Shown in pieces: positions 55,354 through 64,000 of a stretch of DNA of 64,000 nucleotides; within the stretch, counting starts at the first letter, position 1, and every line of letters starts with the position of its first letter. This DNA comes from Sphingopyxis fribergensis (lineage in GTDB: Bacteria > Pseudomonadota > Alphaproteobacteria > Sphingomonadales > Sphingomonadaceae): assembly GCF_000803645.1 (NCBI RefSeq), contig NZ_CP009122.1, forward strand, positions 3,758,501-3,822,500. The letters run 5' to 3'. The notes beneath the pieces were generated by a model that was not told the DNA's origin, did not search any database, and worked only from the letters and a program-made list of their open reading frames with translations. Position numbers and translations under genes: made by a program.

Positions 55354-56598
55354 TCAATAAGGGCTTTTCGGTGCTGTTCCCGGCCGCGTGAACAGCTTGC
55401 CGCGCTCGGCCCAGAACACCAAAGTCAGGCCGACCACGGCGCTGACCAGAAAGGCATAGGCCAGCGGCAGGGTCGTGCCGTCATATTGCTGGCCGATCGT
55501 GGCGCCGACGACCGCCGCCAGCAGCGTCTTTGCAAAGCTCTGGTACGACGAGGCAACGCCAGCCATATGGCCGAAATCCTCCATCGCGATCGACCCGAAG
55601 TTGCTGCCGATAAAGCCGATCAGGCCGACGTTGACCATCATCAGCACGGTGAACATCCACAAGGTCTCGGCTCCGCTCAGCGCCGCGATGATCTGCAGGA
55701 TCGAGGTCGCCATGAAGGCAAAGACCGCCGATTGCGACACCCGCCGCGCGCCGAACCGCTCGACAATCGCCGCATTGGAGAAGTTGGCGATCGCAATGCC
55801 GATGGCCACACAGGCAAAGATAAGCGGGAACCAGGTCCGCGCGTCGAACACCTCGGCGATGATCTGCTCGCTGCTGTTCAGATAGCCGTAGAGCGAGCCC
55901 TGCATCATCCCCGACGCGATCATATAACCCGCGGCACGGCGGTGCCGCGTCACCGTCGCCCAGCCCGCGACCATCGTCTTGAGGTCGAGCGGGCGCACAT
56001 CGGCGGGGTCGAGCGTCTCGGGGAGGCGGCGCAGCCAGAACAGCATCACGATCGACATCACCGCCAGCACGACGAAGATCGCGCGCCAGCCCGCGACCGC
56101 CGCGATCCCCGCCCCGATCGTCGGCGCGATGATCGGCACGATCATGAAGACGAGGAAGATCAGCGACAGCCGCTTTGCCATCGCGTCGCCCGCGAACAGG
56201 TCGCGGATCACCGCGACGACGATGACGCCGAGCGCCGCGCTGACCAGCCCGTGGACAAAACGCAGCACGAGCAGCATCTCAAAGCTGGTCGATAGCCCGC
56301 ATCCGATCGCAAGCGCCAGATAGGCGAAGAGCGCAGGGACGAGCACGCCCTTGCGCCCGAAGCGGTCCGACAGCGGCCCATACAGCAGCGAGCCGAAGCC
56401 GATGCCGAGCAGGTAGACCGAGATGACATGCTGGCGATCATTGGCGACCGTGACGCCCAGCGCCTGACCGATCGCCGGCAACGCGGGCAGCATCGAATCG
56501 ATGGCAAGCGCATTCAGCGCCATGACCATCGCCATCATGACCACCATCTCTCGGTCGCCCGGCAGGCTCCGCTGGGGGGATTGGGCCGGCTTGTGCAT
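55354..56598 (-). CDS. MFS transporter, Bcr/CflA drug-resistance family
   Basis: The 414-aa protein has 12 predicted membrane segments, starting MVVMMAMVMALNALAIDSMLPALPAIG, the DHA1-type motif IGFGSLLYGPLSDRFGRKGVLVPAL between segments 2 and 3, and RLSLIFLVFMIVPIIAPTIGAGI (motif C region). Related exporters move chloramphenicol, bicyclomycin or sulfathiazole. Actual substrate unknown. It is convergent with amn (18-nt gap). Confidence 0.88.
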   Translation of the reverse strand: MHKPAQSPQRSLPGDREMVVMMAMVMALNALAIDSMLPALPAIGQALGVTVANDRQHVISVYLLGIGFGSLLYGPLSDRFGRKGVLVPALFAYLALAIGCGLSTSFEMLLVLRFVHGLVSAALGVIVVAVIRDLFAGDAMAKRLSLIFLVFMIVPIIAPTIGAGIAAVAGWRAIFVVLAVMSIVMLFWLRRLPETLDPADVRPLDLKTMVAGWATVTRHRRAAGYMIASGMMQGSLYGYLNSSEQIIAEVFDARTWFPLIFACVAIGIAIANFSNAAIVERFGARRVSQSAVFAFMATSILQIIAALSGAETLWMFTVLMMVNVGLIGFIGSNFGSIAMEDFGHMAGVASSYQSFAKTLLAAVVGATIGQQYDGTTLPLAYAFLVSAVVGLTLVFWAERGKLFTRPGTAPKSPY

Positions 56599-56680
56599 CG
56601 CAGCAGCCTATGCGCCCCTGCCGCCGCTTTGGATAGTCCCCCAATAGCCCGCAGCGCCAAAAGGCATTGCTATGCAACGC

Positions 56681-56706
56681 AAAAGGGCCGCCCTTTCGGA
56701 CGGCCC
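56681..56706 (-). terminator. Terminator for the 100-aa gene
   Basis: GGGCCG and CGGCCC arms with partial inner pairing; on the minus strand followed by TTTT. It lies 23 nt after the stop of the 56729-57031 gene. Confidence 0.75.
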
Positions 56707-56728
56707 TTCGCCTTGCGGGACGGATGGC

Positions 56729-57031
56729 TCAGCCCTGGCGGGTGCCGGTCATCGCCATCGAACCGAACGCACCGGCCTTGATCGTGCCGGTCAGCGCGTC
56801 GCCGTCGATCGTCGCTTCGCATTCGAGCGTCATCGGCATCGGCACCTTCATGTTCATGGTCCAGGTCAGCTTGTTGCCATCGACCTTGCCATTTTCGACA
56901 TCGAGCGAACCCATCGCGCCGGCATTCTGGCCGGTGAAGCTGCTGCCGTCGCTGCTGACGGTGAACACCGACTTCTGATCGCCCATCGGCGACTTGGTTA
57001 CGCAATCATAGCTGCCATCGACTTGTGACAT
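56729..57031 (-). CDS. Small beta-rich protein, 100 aa
   Basis: SYDCVTKSPMGDQKSVFTVSSDGSSFTGQNAGAMGSLDVENGKVDGNKLTWTMNMKVPMPMTLECEATIDGDALTGTIKAG looks like a small calycin-like barrel with alternating strands and a cysteine pair. I do not know a function. It lies 26 nt after the M16 protease stop and probably shares its transcript. Confidence 0.75.
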   Translation of the reverse strand: MSQVDGSYDCVTKSPMGDQKSVFTVSSDGSSFTGQNAGAMGSLDVENGKVDGNKLTWTMNMKVPMPMTLECEATIDGDALTGTIKAGAFGSMAMTGTRQG

Positions 57032-57057
57032 AGGGGCTCTCCTTACTGAAACTGATG

Positions 57058-59943
57058 TTAGTTATCGAGGGACACCGTTTCCACCGGCAGACCCAATCCG
57101 TCAAGCTGCGGTTTTACCACCGCAGCATCGCCGACGACGACATAGACGAGATCGTCGGTGCTGAGCGCCTTTCGCGCCGCGGCGTCGATTTCGGGCGCGG
57201 TCATCGCTTCATAGGTTGCGGGCAGCGTCTCGTAATAAGTGTCGGGGCGGCCGAACTTCACGATCTGGCGAAGCCCGCCGAGCACGTCGCCCGACGTCTC
57301 GAAGCTGCCGGGCAGTTCGCGAACGCTGCCGTTGATCGTGCGCTCCAATTCTTCCTTCGTCACGCCCCTGTCGCCGAGGAAGCCCTTGAGATCGCTCTGC
57401 AGCTCCTTGATCGAATCGCCCGTCCGGTCGGCCTGCACCGGCGCCACGGCAACCCAGGTCAGCCGGTCCTGATCGCCCGAGATGCGGCTGCGCACGCCAT
57501 AGGACCAGCCCTTGGTCTCGCGCAAATTGGTGTTGAAGCGCGACAGGAAATTGCCACCGAAAATATCGTTCGCCGACCGCAGAACCTCCAGCTTGTCGCC
57601 ACCCTTGGCGTCGAGCACCTTGCCGGCGAGGATCACCGACTGCGGCGACTTGGGCCGGTCGAAGAGCAGGATGCGCGGCTTCGGCGCCGGGATCACGACC
57701 TCGAAATGCTTGACCGGCTTCGCGGTTGTCGGGGCCTGCCACTGGCCCAGCGTCGCGTCGAGCTGCTTCTTCACCTCGGCGAGCGTCGTATCGCCGACCA
57801 CGAAGACGCGCGCAGTGTCAGGGCGAATCCACGTCGAATGGAAAGCCGCGAGTTGATCGCGCGTCACCGCCGCGACCGACTTCGCATCGCCGAGACCCGA
57901 AGGCGGGATGCCATAGGGATGGTCGGCGCCGTACAGCACCGGCATCAGCACGCGCGACGCGATCGCATTGGGGTTATTGAGTTCAGCCTTCAGCCGGTTG
58001 AGCTGCTGCGCGCGCACCCGCTCGAGTTCCTTGGCGTCGAACGCCGGATTGCGGATATAGTCGGCGAGCAGGCCGAGCGACGCCTGCAAATTGGGCTTGA
58101 GCGCGAACAGGCTGAACACCGTTTCGTCGGCATTGGCACTCGCATCGATCTGCGCGCCCAGCCGTTCCTTGGCCTCTGCGAAAGCGATCGAATCAAGGTT
58201 GGTCGTGCCTTCATCCATCATGCTGAGCATCAGCGACTGGGTGCCAAGCGCGCTGTGCGGGTCGGCGGCATAGCCCGCGTCGAAGCTGACAGCGACATTG
58301 ACCGTCGGCACCGTCGTGCGGCGCGCAAAAACGACCTCGACGCCATTTTTCAGCCTGGTGCGTTCGATTGCGGGAAAGTCGAGCGCGGTCAGATCGGCGA
58401 CCGCGGGAAGCTGCGAACGATCGGCAAAGGACGACGCGCCGCCAATCCCCGTGTCGGGCCCGATGTCGCCGAGCGCCGGATTCCAGTAACGGTCGGGTTC
58501 GACCGCCGCGGTCACCTTGCCGCCCGTCACCGCGCCGCCGCGATTCTCGCCGCCCTCGGTGCGTTCGCCGGGGGTGTAGGTCAGCGAGAAGGCGGGGCGC
58601 GACATCCATTTGCGCGCGACCGCTGCAACCTGTTCGGGGGTCGACTTCGCCAACCGGTCCAGCTCGACCTTGTAATAGGCCGGATTGTTCGAATAGAGCG
58701 CGCCCTCGGCCAGCGTCACCGCCTTGCCGCCAAAGCCGCCAACCGACTCGAGGCCGGCGATGGTGCCGCCAAGGTAACTTGCCGCCGCACGCTGAAGTTC
58801 GTCGGCCGTCGGGCCGGTTTCGAGGAATTTGGCGATTTCCTCATCGAGTTTCCGGCCGACGACCGCGGGATCGACGCCCTGTTTCACATCGGCCTGGACC
58901 AGTAGGATGCCGGCGTCTTCGAACGTCTGGGCAAAGGCGGCGACGCTGACCGCGACCGGGTCCTTGCGCACCATCGCATTGTCGAGCCGCGACGAGGACA
59001 GGCCGCCGAGCACCGCGGTCGCCATCTGCAACGGGACGCCTTCCGCATCGTTGAGGCCGGGGATCGCCCACATGCGATAGAGGCGCGTCGTCGGGACGAG
59101 GTCCTTCACCTCCTTCGCAAGCGGGGCGGGCAAGGTCGGGATCGCCGTCGGCGGTGCCTTCACTTCGGGACCGCGCGGAATATCGCCGAACCATTCCTGC
59201 ACCTTGGCTTTCGCCGTCGCGACATTCACGTCGCCCGCGAGCACCAGAACGGCATTGTTCGGGCCGTAATTGTCGGTGAACCACTTCTTCACGTCGCCAA
59301 GGCTCGCGGCGTCGAGGTCGGCCATCGAACCGATCGTGCTGTGGTGATAGGGGTGCCCGGTCGGGAAGAGATTTTCGAAAATCTCGTACCGCAGCAGGCC
59401 ATAGGGATTGTTGTCGCCCTGGCGCTTTTCATTCTGGACGACGCCGCGCTGGTTATCGAGCTTTTCCTGCGTCACCGCGCCGAGCAGATGCCCCATGCGG
59501 TCGCTTTCGAGGAACAGTGCGCGGTCGAGCGCGCCGGTCGGCACGGTCTCGAAATAATTGGTGCGGTCGACGTTGGTCGTGCCGTTGCTGTCGGTCGCGC
59601 CGACCTGTTGCAGCGGTTCGAAAAAGTCGCCGGGCGAATTTTCCGACCCGTTGAACATCAGATGTTCGAACAGATGCGCAAAGCCCGTCTTGCCCTTGGG
59701 CTCGTGCTTCGACCCGACGCGATACCACACGGACACCGCGACGACGGGCGCCTTGCGGTCCTCGTGCACGATCACGCGCAGGCCGTTGTCGAGTGTGAAG
59801 GCTTCATAGGGAATATCGACCGCCTTCACGAGGTCGGCGATCGGAGCGGGGCTGGCGGCCTTCGCCTTGGCGAATGCGGGACCCGCGGCGACAAGCGACG
59901 TTGTCACCGCCAGAGCGAGGGCGAAACGATGGAAACGGGGCAT
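57058..59943 (-). CDS. M16 (insulinase/pitrilysin) zinc protease, exported double-domain
   Basis: The 961-aa protein has a signal peptide (LALAVTTSLVAAGPAFA) and two M16 halves. The N-terminal one has the inverted zinc motif FAHLFEHLMFNG (His90, Glu93, His94). The C-terminal half lacks this motif and is the inactive partner domain, as usual for fused M16 proteases. Probably degrades peptides in the periplasm. The ATG at 59943 is preceded by GAGGA. Confidence 0.92.
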   Translation of the reverse strand: MPRFHRFALALAVTTSLVAAGPAFAKAKAASPAPIADLVKAVDIPYEAFTLDNGLRVIVHEDRKAPVVAVSVWYRVGSKHEPKGKTGFAHLFEHLMFNGSENSPGDFFEPLQQVGATDSNGTTNVDRTNYFETVPTGALDRALFLESDRMGHLLGAVTQEKLDNQRGVVQNEKRQGDNNPYGLLRYEIFENLFPTGHPYHHSTIGSMADLDAASLGDVKKWFTDNYGPNNAVLVLAGDVNVATAKAKVQEWFGDIPRGPEVKAPPTAIPTLPAPLAKEVKDLVPTTRLYRMWAIPGLNDAEGVPLQMATAVLGGLSSSRLDNAMVRKDPVAVSVAAFAQTFEDAGILLVQADVKQGVDPAVVGRKLDEEIAKFLETGPTADELQRAAASYLGGTIAGLESVGGFGGKAVTLAEGALYSNNPAYYKVELDRLAKSTPEQVAAVARKWMSRPAFSLTYTPGERTEGGENRGGAVTGGKVTAAVEPDRYWNPALGDIGPDTGIGGASSFADRSQLPAVADLTALDFPAIERTRLKNGVEVVFARRTTVPTVNVAVSFDAGYAADPHSALGTQSLMLSMMDEGTTNLDSIAFAEAKERLGAQIDASANADETVFSLFALKPNLQASLGLLADYIRNPAFDAKELERVRAQQLNRLKAELNNPNAIASRVLMPVLYGADHPYGIPPSGLGDAKSVAAVTRDQLAAFHSTWIRPDTARVFVVGDTTLAEVKKQLDATLGQWQAPTTAKPVKHFEVVIPAPKPRILLFDRPKSPQSVILAGKVLDAKGGDKLEVLRSANDIFGGNFLSRFNTNLRETKGWSYGVRSRISGDQDRLTWVAVAPVQADRTGDSIKELQSDLKGFLGDRGVTKEELERTINGSVRELPGSFETSGDVLGGLRQIVKFGRPDTYYETLPATYEAMTAPEIDAAARKALSTDDLVYVVVGDAAVVKPQLDGLGLPVETVSLDN

Positions 59944-60039
59944 GCAAATCCTCTTGTTCGGATGAGGGCCATTACGCCTGCTGGCGGCCGGGTGCCGGAC
60001 GGCACTGTATCAACGGTTTAGGACAGCAATTTGCGGCTT

Positions 60040-62196
60040 TCAAGGCCGATAGAATCGCGCCCCGCTGGCCTTCAGCGCCGCCGGATCGAACAACACGGGT
60101 TTCAACTTGTGGGCGACAAACAGCGGCGCCTGATCATTATAATGGGGGCTGTTCGGCCGCGTCGTCGCCGACCCGAAGGGCTGGATCGATTCGGAGCGGA
60201 CCTTGCCGTCCTTGTCCCACGTCACGAACATGATGAAGCTGTCGCCGTGGCGGACCTTCAACCGCCCGTCGGGCTCCGCGTCCCACAGCGTCGAGGCGCG
60301 CACCGTATCGTTGCCGCCATCGAGCGGCAGGTCGACGCGGTTCGCGCCCTCGCCGTGCCGCAGCCGCAGCACGGTGCCGAGCTTCGGATCGAGCCCGCCG
60401 AAATATTCCTGCAAATGCGCGACCGTCTCTTTCAGCACGGTGCGCGGATCGGGCGCGGCGCGGCGCTGGTAATGGCGGCCGTTCGCGGGGCGCAGCACCA
60501 TCAGCGCCAGCGCGTCGCCCTTGCCCCGGCCGTCGAGGTTCCAGTCCCATTCGCGCAGCAGCCTCTGCGCCTGCGCCAGCGCCGGATCATCCTTCGTATC
60601 GAGCGCGAGCAGCCGGTTCATCCACGCCTTGGCATAGCCCGTCTTCGCATAGGCCGTGTCATATTTGATCGCCCGCAGCCGCGCCGCGTCGATCTGCCCC
60701 GACGCCTCGAACAGCTCGATCAGCCGCGTCGCGCGATTGGTCATATCGTCCTCGATCCCGAGCAAGGGCGAGAAAGCGGCGGCGTCGAGTTCGTCGCCCG
60801 GCCCGGCCGCGACCCACGGCGTGTTATTGGCGTTCATCACATAGCCCGAACGCGGATTGACCAGCGCGGGCACGCGGTCGAACGGTAGCGTCTTCGTCCA
60901 CAGATCGGCCGAGGTGTCACCGGGCAGCACGCCGCGCCAGTTGAACCCCGCCGGCCGGTCGGGGAACATCGCATTATAGAAAAGCCCGATATTGCCCTTG
61001 GCATCGGCGTAGATGAAATTGGTCGCGGGCACGCCCTGCCCCGCCATCGCCGCGCGCCATTCGGCAAAATCCTTCGCCTTGTTCAGCCGGTAATATTGGG
61101 TGACCATATTCGCCTGATCGATCCCCGCATAGCGGATCGCGAACGCGCCCTTTTCATTTTTCACCACCGGCCCGTGGACCGAACGATAGATGGTGCGCGG
61201 GATCGGCAGCACGAACGGGCCGACCTTGACCTTCAGCCAGATGCGCTTTTCCTCGAGCGGGCGCCATGCGCCGTCGAAGCGGTATTTTTCGCCGCTTTCG
61301 TCGAGCGTGAGCTTATAGACGTCGATCAGGTCGGGCCGGTTCACCGTGTTCGTCCAGCCGAGATATTTATTGTGGCCGAGGAAGGGATAGGGCGAGCCGG
61401 GGAAATTGGCGCCCGCGAAATCCCACCCTTCGCCCGAATGGACGACGAGTTCGTACCAGGCGACGCCCCCCGTCCACGGCTGGTGCGAGTTCGACACAAG
61501 CCGCGTCGCACCATCGGTCGAGCGCGCGGGCGCGACCGCCATGCCGTTCGACCCATTGTTGGCGGGATCGGTACCAACCGGGGTCAATTCGCGCGGGACG
61601 AGCTTTCCCGTCGCATCGAGCGCCGGGCCACCCTCGCGGCTCAAAGCCTTATCCTCGACGAGCGAACCGAGCACCGAATCGAGCCCGAAGAAGAAGGGCG
61701 AGCGCAACACGAATCCCGCGACGACATCCTCGCCGGTCACAGGGAACAGCCCCGACAGCCGCACCTCGCCCGGATGTTTGTCGGCATAATGGTTGAGCCC
61801 CGCCGCATAAGCGGTGAACAGCGCCCGCACGTCGGCGGGCAGTCGCGGCCAGTCGCGCGCCGAGGTCGCGCGGACACCCAGCAGCGCCTCGGCATAATCG
61901 ATCTTCGCGCCATCCTCGCCGAGTATCGCGCCCGCGCGGCCGCGCGTCATTGCGAGCACTTCCTGCAAGGTCGCAAAATCATCCTCGGAATGCGCATAGG
62001 CAACGCCGTAAGCGACGTCGGCATCGGTCTTGCCGAAAATATGCGGCACGCCGAATTTGTCGCGCGCGATGCGAACGTCGGTCGGTTTGAAAGCGGGCGC
62101 GGCGGGCGCCTCGGCGGTCAGCGGCTCCCAGAGAGCAAGCGATGCAGCGGTAACGACCAGCAGCAGCAGGAACCCCAGCAAAATCCGTCGCAGCAT
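60040..62196 (-). CDS. Penicillin acylase (Ntn-hydrolase) family protein
   Basis: The 718-aa precursor has a membrane/signal segment (LLGFLLLLVVTAASLALW). The autoproteolytic junction is PANNGSNGMAVAP: Gly215-Ser216, where Ser216 becomes the N-terminal nucleophile of the beta chain, followed by Asn217. FSPLLGIEDDMTNRATRLIELF and RHGDSFIMFVTWD are typical beta-chain parts. Such enzymes hydrolyse beta-lactams or acyl-homoserine lactones; the substrate cannot be inferred here. Confidence 0.9.
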   Translation of the reverse strand: MLRRILLGFLLLLVVTAASLALWEPLTAEAPAAPAFKPTDVRIARDKFGVPHIFGKTDADVAYGVAYAHSEDDFATLQEVLAMTRGRAGAILGEDGAKIDYAEALLGVRATSARDWPRLPADVRALFTAYAAGLNHYADKHPGEVRLSGLFPVTGEDVVAGFVLRSPFFFGLDSVLGSLVEDKALSREGGPALDATGKLVPRELTPVGTDPANNGSNGMAVAPARSTDGATRLVSNSHQPWTGGVAWYELVVHSGEGWDFAGANFPGSPYPFLGHNKYLGWTNTVNRPDLIDVYKLTLDESGEKYRFDGAWRPLEEKRIWLKVKVGPFVLPIPRTIYRSVHGPVVKNEKGAFAIRYAGIDQANMVTQYYRLNKAKDFAEWRAAMAGQGVPATNFIYADAKGNIGLFYNAMFPDRPAGFNWRGVLPGDTSADLWTKTLPFDRVPALVNPRSGYVMNANNTPWVAAGPGDELDAAAFSPLLGIEDDMTNRATRLIELFEASGQIDAARLRAIKYDTAYAKTGYAKAWMNRLLALDTKDDPALAQAQRLLREWDWNLDGRGKGDALALMVLRPANGRHYQRRAAPDPRTVLKETVAHLQEYFGGLDPKLGTVLRLRHGEGANRVDLPLDGGNDTVRASTLWDAEPDGRLKVRHGDSFIMFVTWDKDGKVRSESIQPFGSATTRPNSPHYNDQAPLFVAHKLKPVLFDPAALKASGARFYRP

Positions 62197-62346
62197 CGTT
62201 GGTCCTCTTACGGTTTGGCCCGCAGGGCTATGTGACGGCCATGTCGTCCGATGGCAAGCGACTGTCGTTCGTCGAGCCGGATTTGCGGGCAGGCGGTGCG
62301 CGGCTATTCATGGGTCAGGTCATTGAACAACGGGGAATATCAAAAC

Positions 62347-63918
62347 ATGCGCATGAAATACCTGCTCCTTTCCGCTTGCCTGTCGCTCGCCCTCGCGCCC
62401 GCCGCGCTAGCGCAAACCGTCACGGGCTCGGGCATCGTTCCGGCGACCGCGGCGAACAGCGCCGAGCGCGCCATCGGCTTTGCCGCGAACGCTCCCGCAG
62501 GCGCTGCGCTCGTCGTCGTGATGACCGACGCGGTGCTGCCGCCGCTCGACGGCGTCGCACTGAGCGCCGCCGAGCGGCAGGCGGTCGGCGCCGCGATCGC
62601 GTCGGCGAGCTTCGACGGCAAGGCCGGTTCGACCTTGTCTTTGCGCGGCATCGGCGCGCATCCGCGCATCCTTCTCGTCGGGGCGGGCGCGACGCCCTCG
62701 TCGCTCGCGCTTGCCGAAGTCGGCGGCAAGGCGGCACAGGAACTCAAGGACGAAGCGCAACCGGTGACGATCGCGGGCGCCTTTGGCGACACAAGTGCAG
62801 CCGACGTCGCCTATGGCTTCGCGCTCGGTCAATATCGCTTCGACCGCTACAAGACCGTCGACAAAAAGGCGCCGCCGACGGGCGCGGTGACTTTCGTCGG
62901 TGCCGATCCGTCAGGCGCCGAAGCCGCCTTTACGGGCCGCTGGAAACCGCTCGCCGAAGGTGTGCGCCTGTCGCGCGACCTCGCCAACGAGCCGGCGAAC
63001 GTCATCTATCCCGAAAGCTTCGTGGCCGAAACGCGCAAGGCCTTCGCCCGCGTCGCGGGCGTCAGCATCGAGGTGCTCGACGAAGCCGCCATGCGCAAGC
63101 TGGGTATGGGCACGCTCGTCGGCGTCGGCCAGGGCAGCCCACGTGGGTCGCGCCTGCTGCTGGTGCGCTATCGCGGCGCCGATTCGCCCGATGCACCCAC
63201 TGCCTTCGTCGGCAAAGGCATCACCTTTGATTCGGGCGGCCTGTCGCTGAAACCGGGTGCCGGGATGGGCAATATGAAGGGCGATATGTCGGGCGCCGCA
63301 TCAGTGATGGGTGCTATCGTCTCGCTCGCCAAATCGCGCGCGCCGGTGCATGTCGTTGGCGTCGCGGCGCTCGCCGAGAATATGCCCGACGGCAACGCGC
63401 AGCGACCGGGCGACGTCACTCGTACGATGTCGGGCAAGACGATCGAAATGGTCAATGCAGATGCCGAAGGGCGCCTCGTCCTCGCCGACGCCAATGAATA
63501 TGTTGCCAAGACGTATAAACCCAAGGCGATCGTCAACATCGCGACCCTTACCGGCGCGGTCGTCGGCGCGCTCGACAACAGCTATGCAGGCCTCTTCGCG
63601 CGCGATGAGGCGCTCGCGGCGCGCCTCATCGCCGCCGGCGCCGCGAGCGGCGAGGAACTGTGGCGCCTGCCGCTCCACAAGGATTATGCCGAGCGGATGA
63701 AGTCTGACATCGCCGACATCCGCAACTCCGCCACCGGACAGGGCCCGGGCGCGAGCCTTGGAGCGCATTTCATCGGCTTCTTCGTCGACGAGGGGACCCC
63801 TTGGGCGCATCTCGACATCGCGGGGGTCAACCGTTCGGAGAAAGCCACGTCGCTCGTCCCCAAGGGCATGACCGGCTTCGGTGTGCGCCTACTCGATCAA
63901 TTGGCGCGCAGCGAATAG
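62347..63918 (+). CDS. Exported M17 leucyl aminopeptidase
   Basis: The 523-aa protein has a signal peptide (LLLSACLSLALAPAALAQ), unusual compared with cytoplasmic PepA, so it is periplasmic. Metal-binding motifs are complete: GKGITFDSGGLSLKPG (Lys, Asp), GDMSGAASVMG and NADAEGRLVLAD (Asp, Glu, catalytic Arg). With the M16 protease and the acylase it belongs to a set of envelope peptide hydrolases. ATG 62347 is used because the longer frame has no ribosome binding site. Confidence 0.93.
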   Translation: MRMKYLLLSACLSLALAPAALAQTVTGSGIVPATAANSAERAIGFAANAPAGAALVVVMTDAVLPPLDGVALSAAERQAVGAAIASASFDGKAGSTLSLRGIGAHPRILLVGAGATPSSLALAEVGGKAAQELKDEAQPVTIAGAFGDTSAADVAYGFALGQYRFDRYKTVDKKAPPTGAVTFVGADPSGAEAAFTGRWKPLAEGVRLSRDLANEPANVIYPESFVAETRKAFARVAGVSIEVLDEAAMRKLGMGTLVGVGQGSPRGSRLLLVRYRGADSPDAPTAFVGKGITFDSGGLSLKPGAGMGNMKGDMSGAASVMGAIVSLAKSRAPVHVVGVAALAENMPDGNAQRPGDVTRTMSGKTIEMVNADAEGRLVLADANEYVAKTYKPKAIVNIATLTGAVVGALDNSYAGLFARDEALAARLIAAGAASGEELWRLPLHKDYAERMKSDIADIRNSATGQGPGASLGAHFIGFFVDEGTPWAHLDIAGVNRSEKATSLVPKGMTGFGVRLLDQLARSE

Positions 63919-63946
63919 AGTTTTGCGGAACCTCGGAAGGCCCCTT

Positions 63947-63966
63947 GTGTTGCACAATGGCAACAC
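63947..63966. promoter_or_regulatory. 20-bp inverted repeat before the terminal gene
   Basis: GTGTTGC-ACAATG-GCAACAC has perfect 7-bp arms. It lies about 30 nt before the candidate ATG at 63997. It resembles TGC/GCA-rich operators such as those of PhaR before phasin genes, but that is inference. Confidence 0.45.
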
Positions 63967-63996
63967 TATCTTGCTTGGCAAGAAAGGGGCTTTCTG

Positions 63997-64000
63997 ATGA
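63997..64000 (+). CDS. Possible start codon of a gene continuing past the window
   Basis: An ATG at 63997-63999 follows AAAGGGG at 63983-63989, a plausible ribosome binding site. Only the first codon is inside the window, so nothing can be said about the product. Confidence 0.35.

Overview
The window is ordinary high-GC chromosomal DNA of an alphaproteobacterium, almost certainly a member of the Sphingomonadaceae and most like Sphingopyxis. This is inferred from gene content (a DivL-type pseudokinase, a TrcR/DUF1013 regulator, DUF1192, a DUF6894-like small protein, AddAB instead of RecBCD, an AmgK/MurU-like pair, a pabB-pabC fusion) and from intergenic palindromes typical of sphingomonads. 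No database search was run. I see no phage, insertion sequence, CRISPR array, rRNA or tRNA. About 54 protein genes fill the window with short gaps.

Layout. 1-5.7 kb (mostly minus): truncated class A beta-lactamase-like lipoprotein, exported MsrA with a hidden 35-aa membrane ORF in front, aspartate aminotransferase, PabB-PabC fusion, small exported protein. 5.8-8.8 kb: acyl-CoA ligase, two small ORFs, Crp/Fnr regulator. 9-11 kb: MerC-like membrane protein behind a candidate Zur box, a Zur/Fur regulator, a multi-TM protein. 11-16.7 kb: class I fumarase, a lower-GC membrane protein, an M20-type protein lacking canonical metal ligands, VOC protein, DUF481 outer-membrane protein. 16.9-24.2 kb: MBL hydrolase with TrcR, two lipoproteins, quinone oxidoreductase, DUF1192, HerA-like ATPase, NAD(P)-binding protein.

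24.5-38.7 kb (mostly plus): ClpA, methionine aminopeptidase, quinohemoprotein alcohol dehydrogenase lipoprotein behind a perfect 18-bp palindrome, glnB-glnA, a sorbosone-dehydrogenase-like lipoprotein, an M20 carboxypeptidase, aldehyde dehydrogenase, ArgJ, and convergent thioredoxin.

38.7-51.3 kb is a long minus-strand block, ahcY then divL-tsaE-amgK-murU-addB-addA-trxA. From divL to addA the genes mostly overlap by 1-4 nt or nearly touch, so cell-cycle signalling, tRNA modification, cell-wall sugar salvage and DNA break repair are probably co-transcribed. 51.9-64 kb: exported TPR-like protein, YqgE, peroxiredoxin, AMP nucleosidase, Bcr/CflA transporter, M16 double-domain protease, penicillin-acylase family enzyme, exported M17 aminopeptidase, and the probable first codon of a further gene at the edge.

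I did not find an obviously new multi-gene system. The most useful leads are the Tyr-for-His DivL and its operon, the M20 paralogue with substituted metal ligands, the 35-aa ORF before msrA, the palindromes in front of the alcohol dehydrogenase, merC and the terminal gene, the ahcY leader hairpin, and several families of palindromic intergenic repeats that occur as composites.
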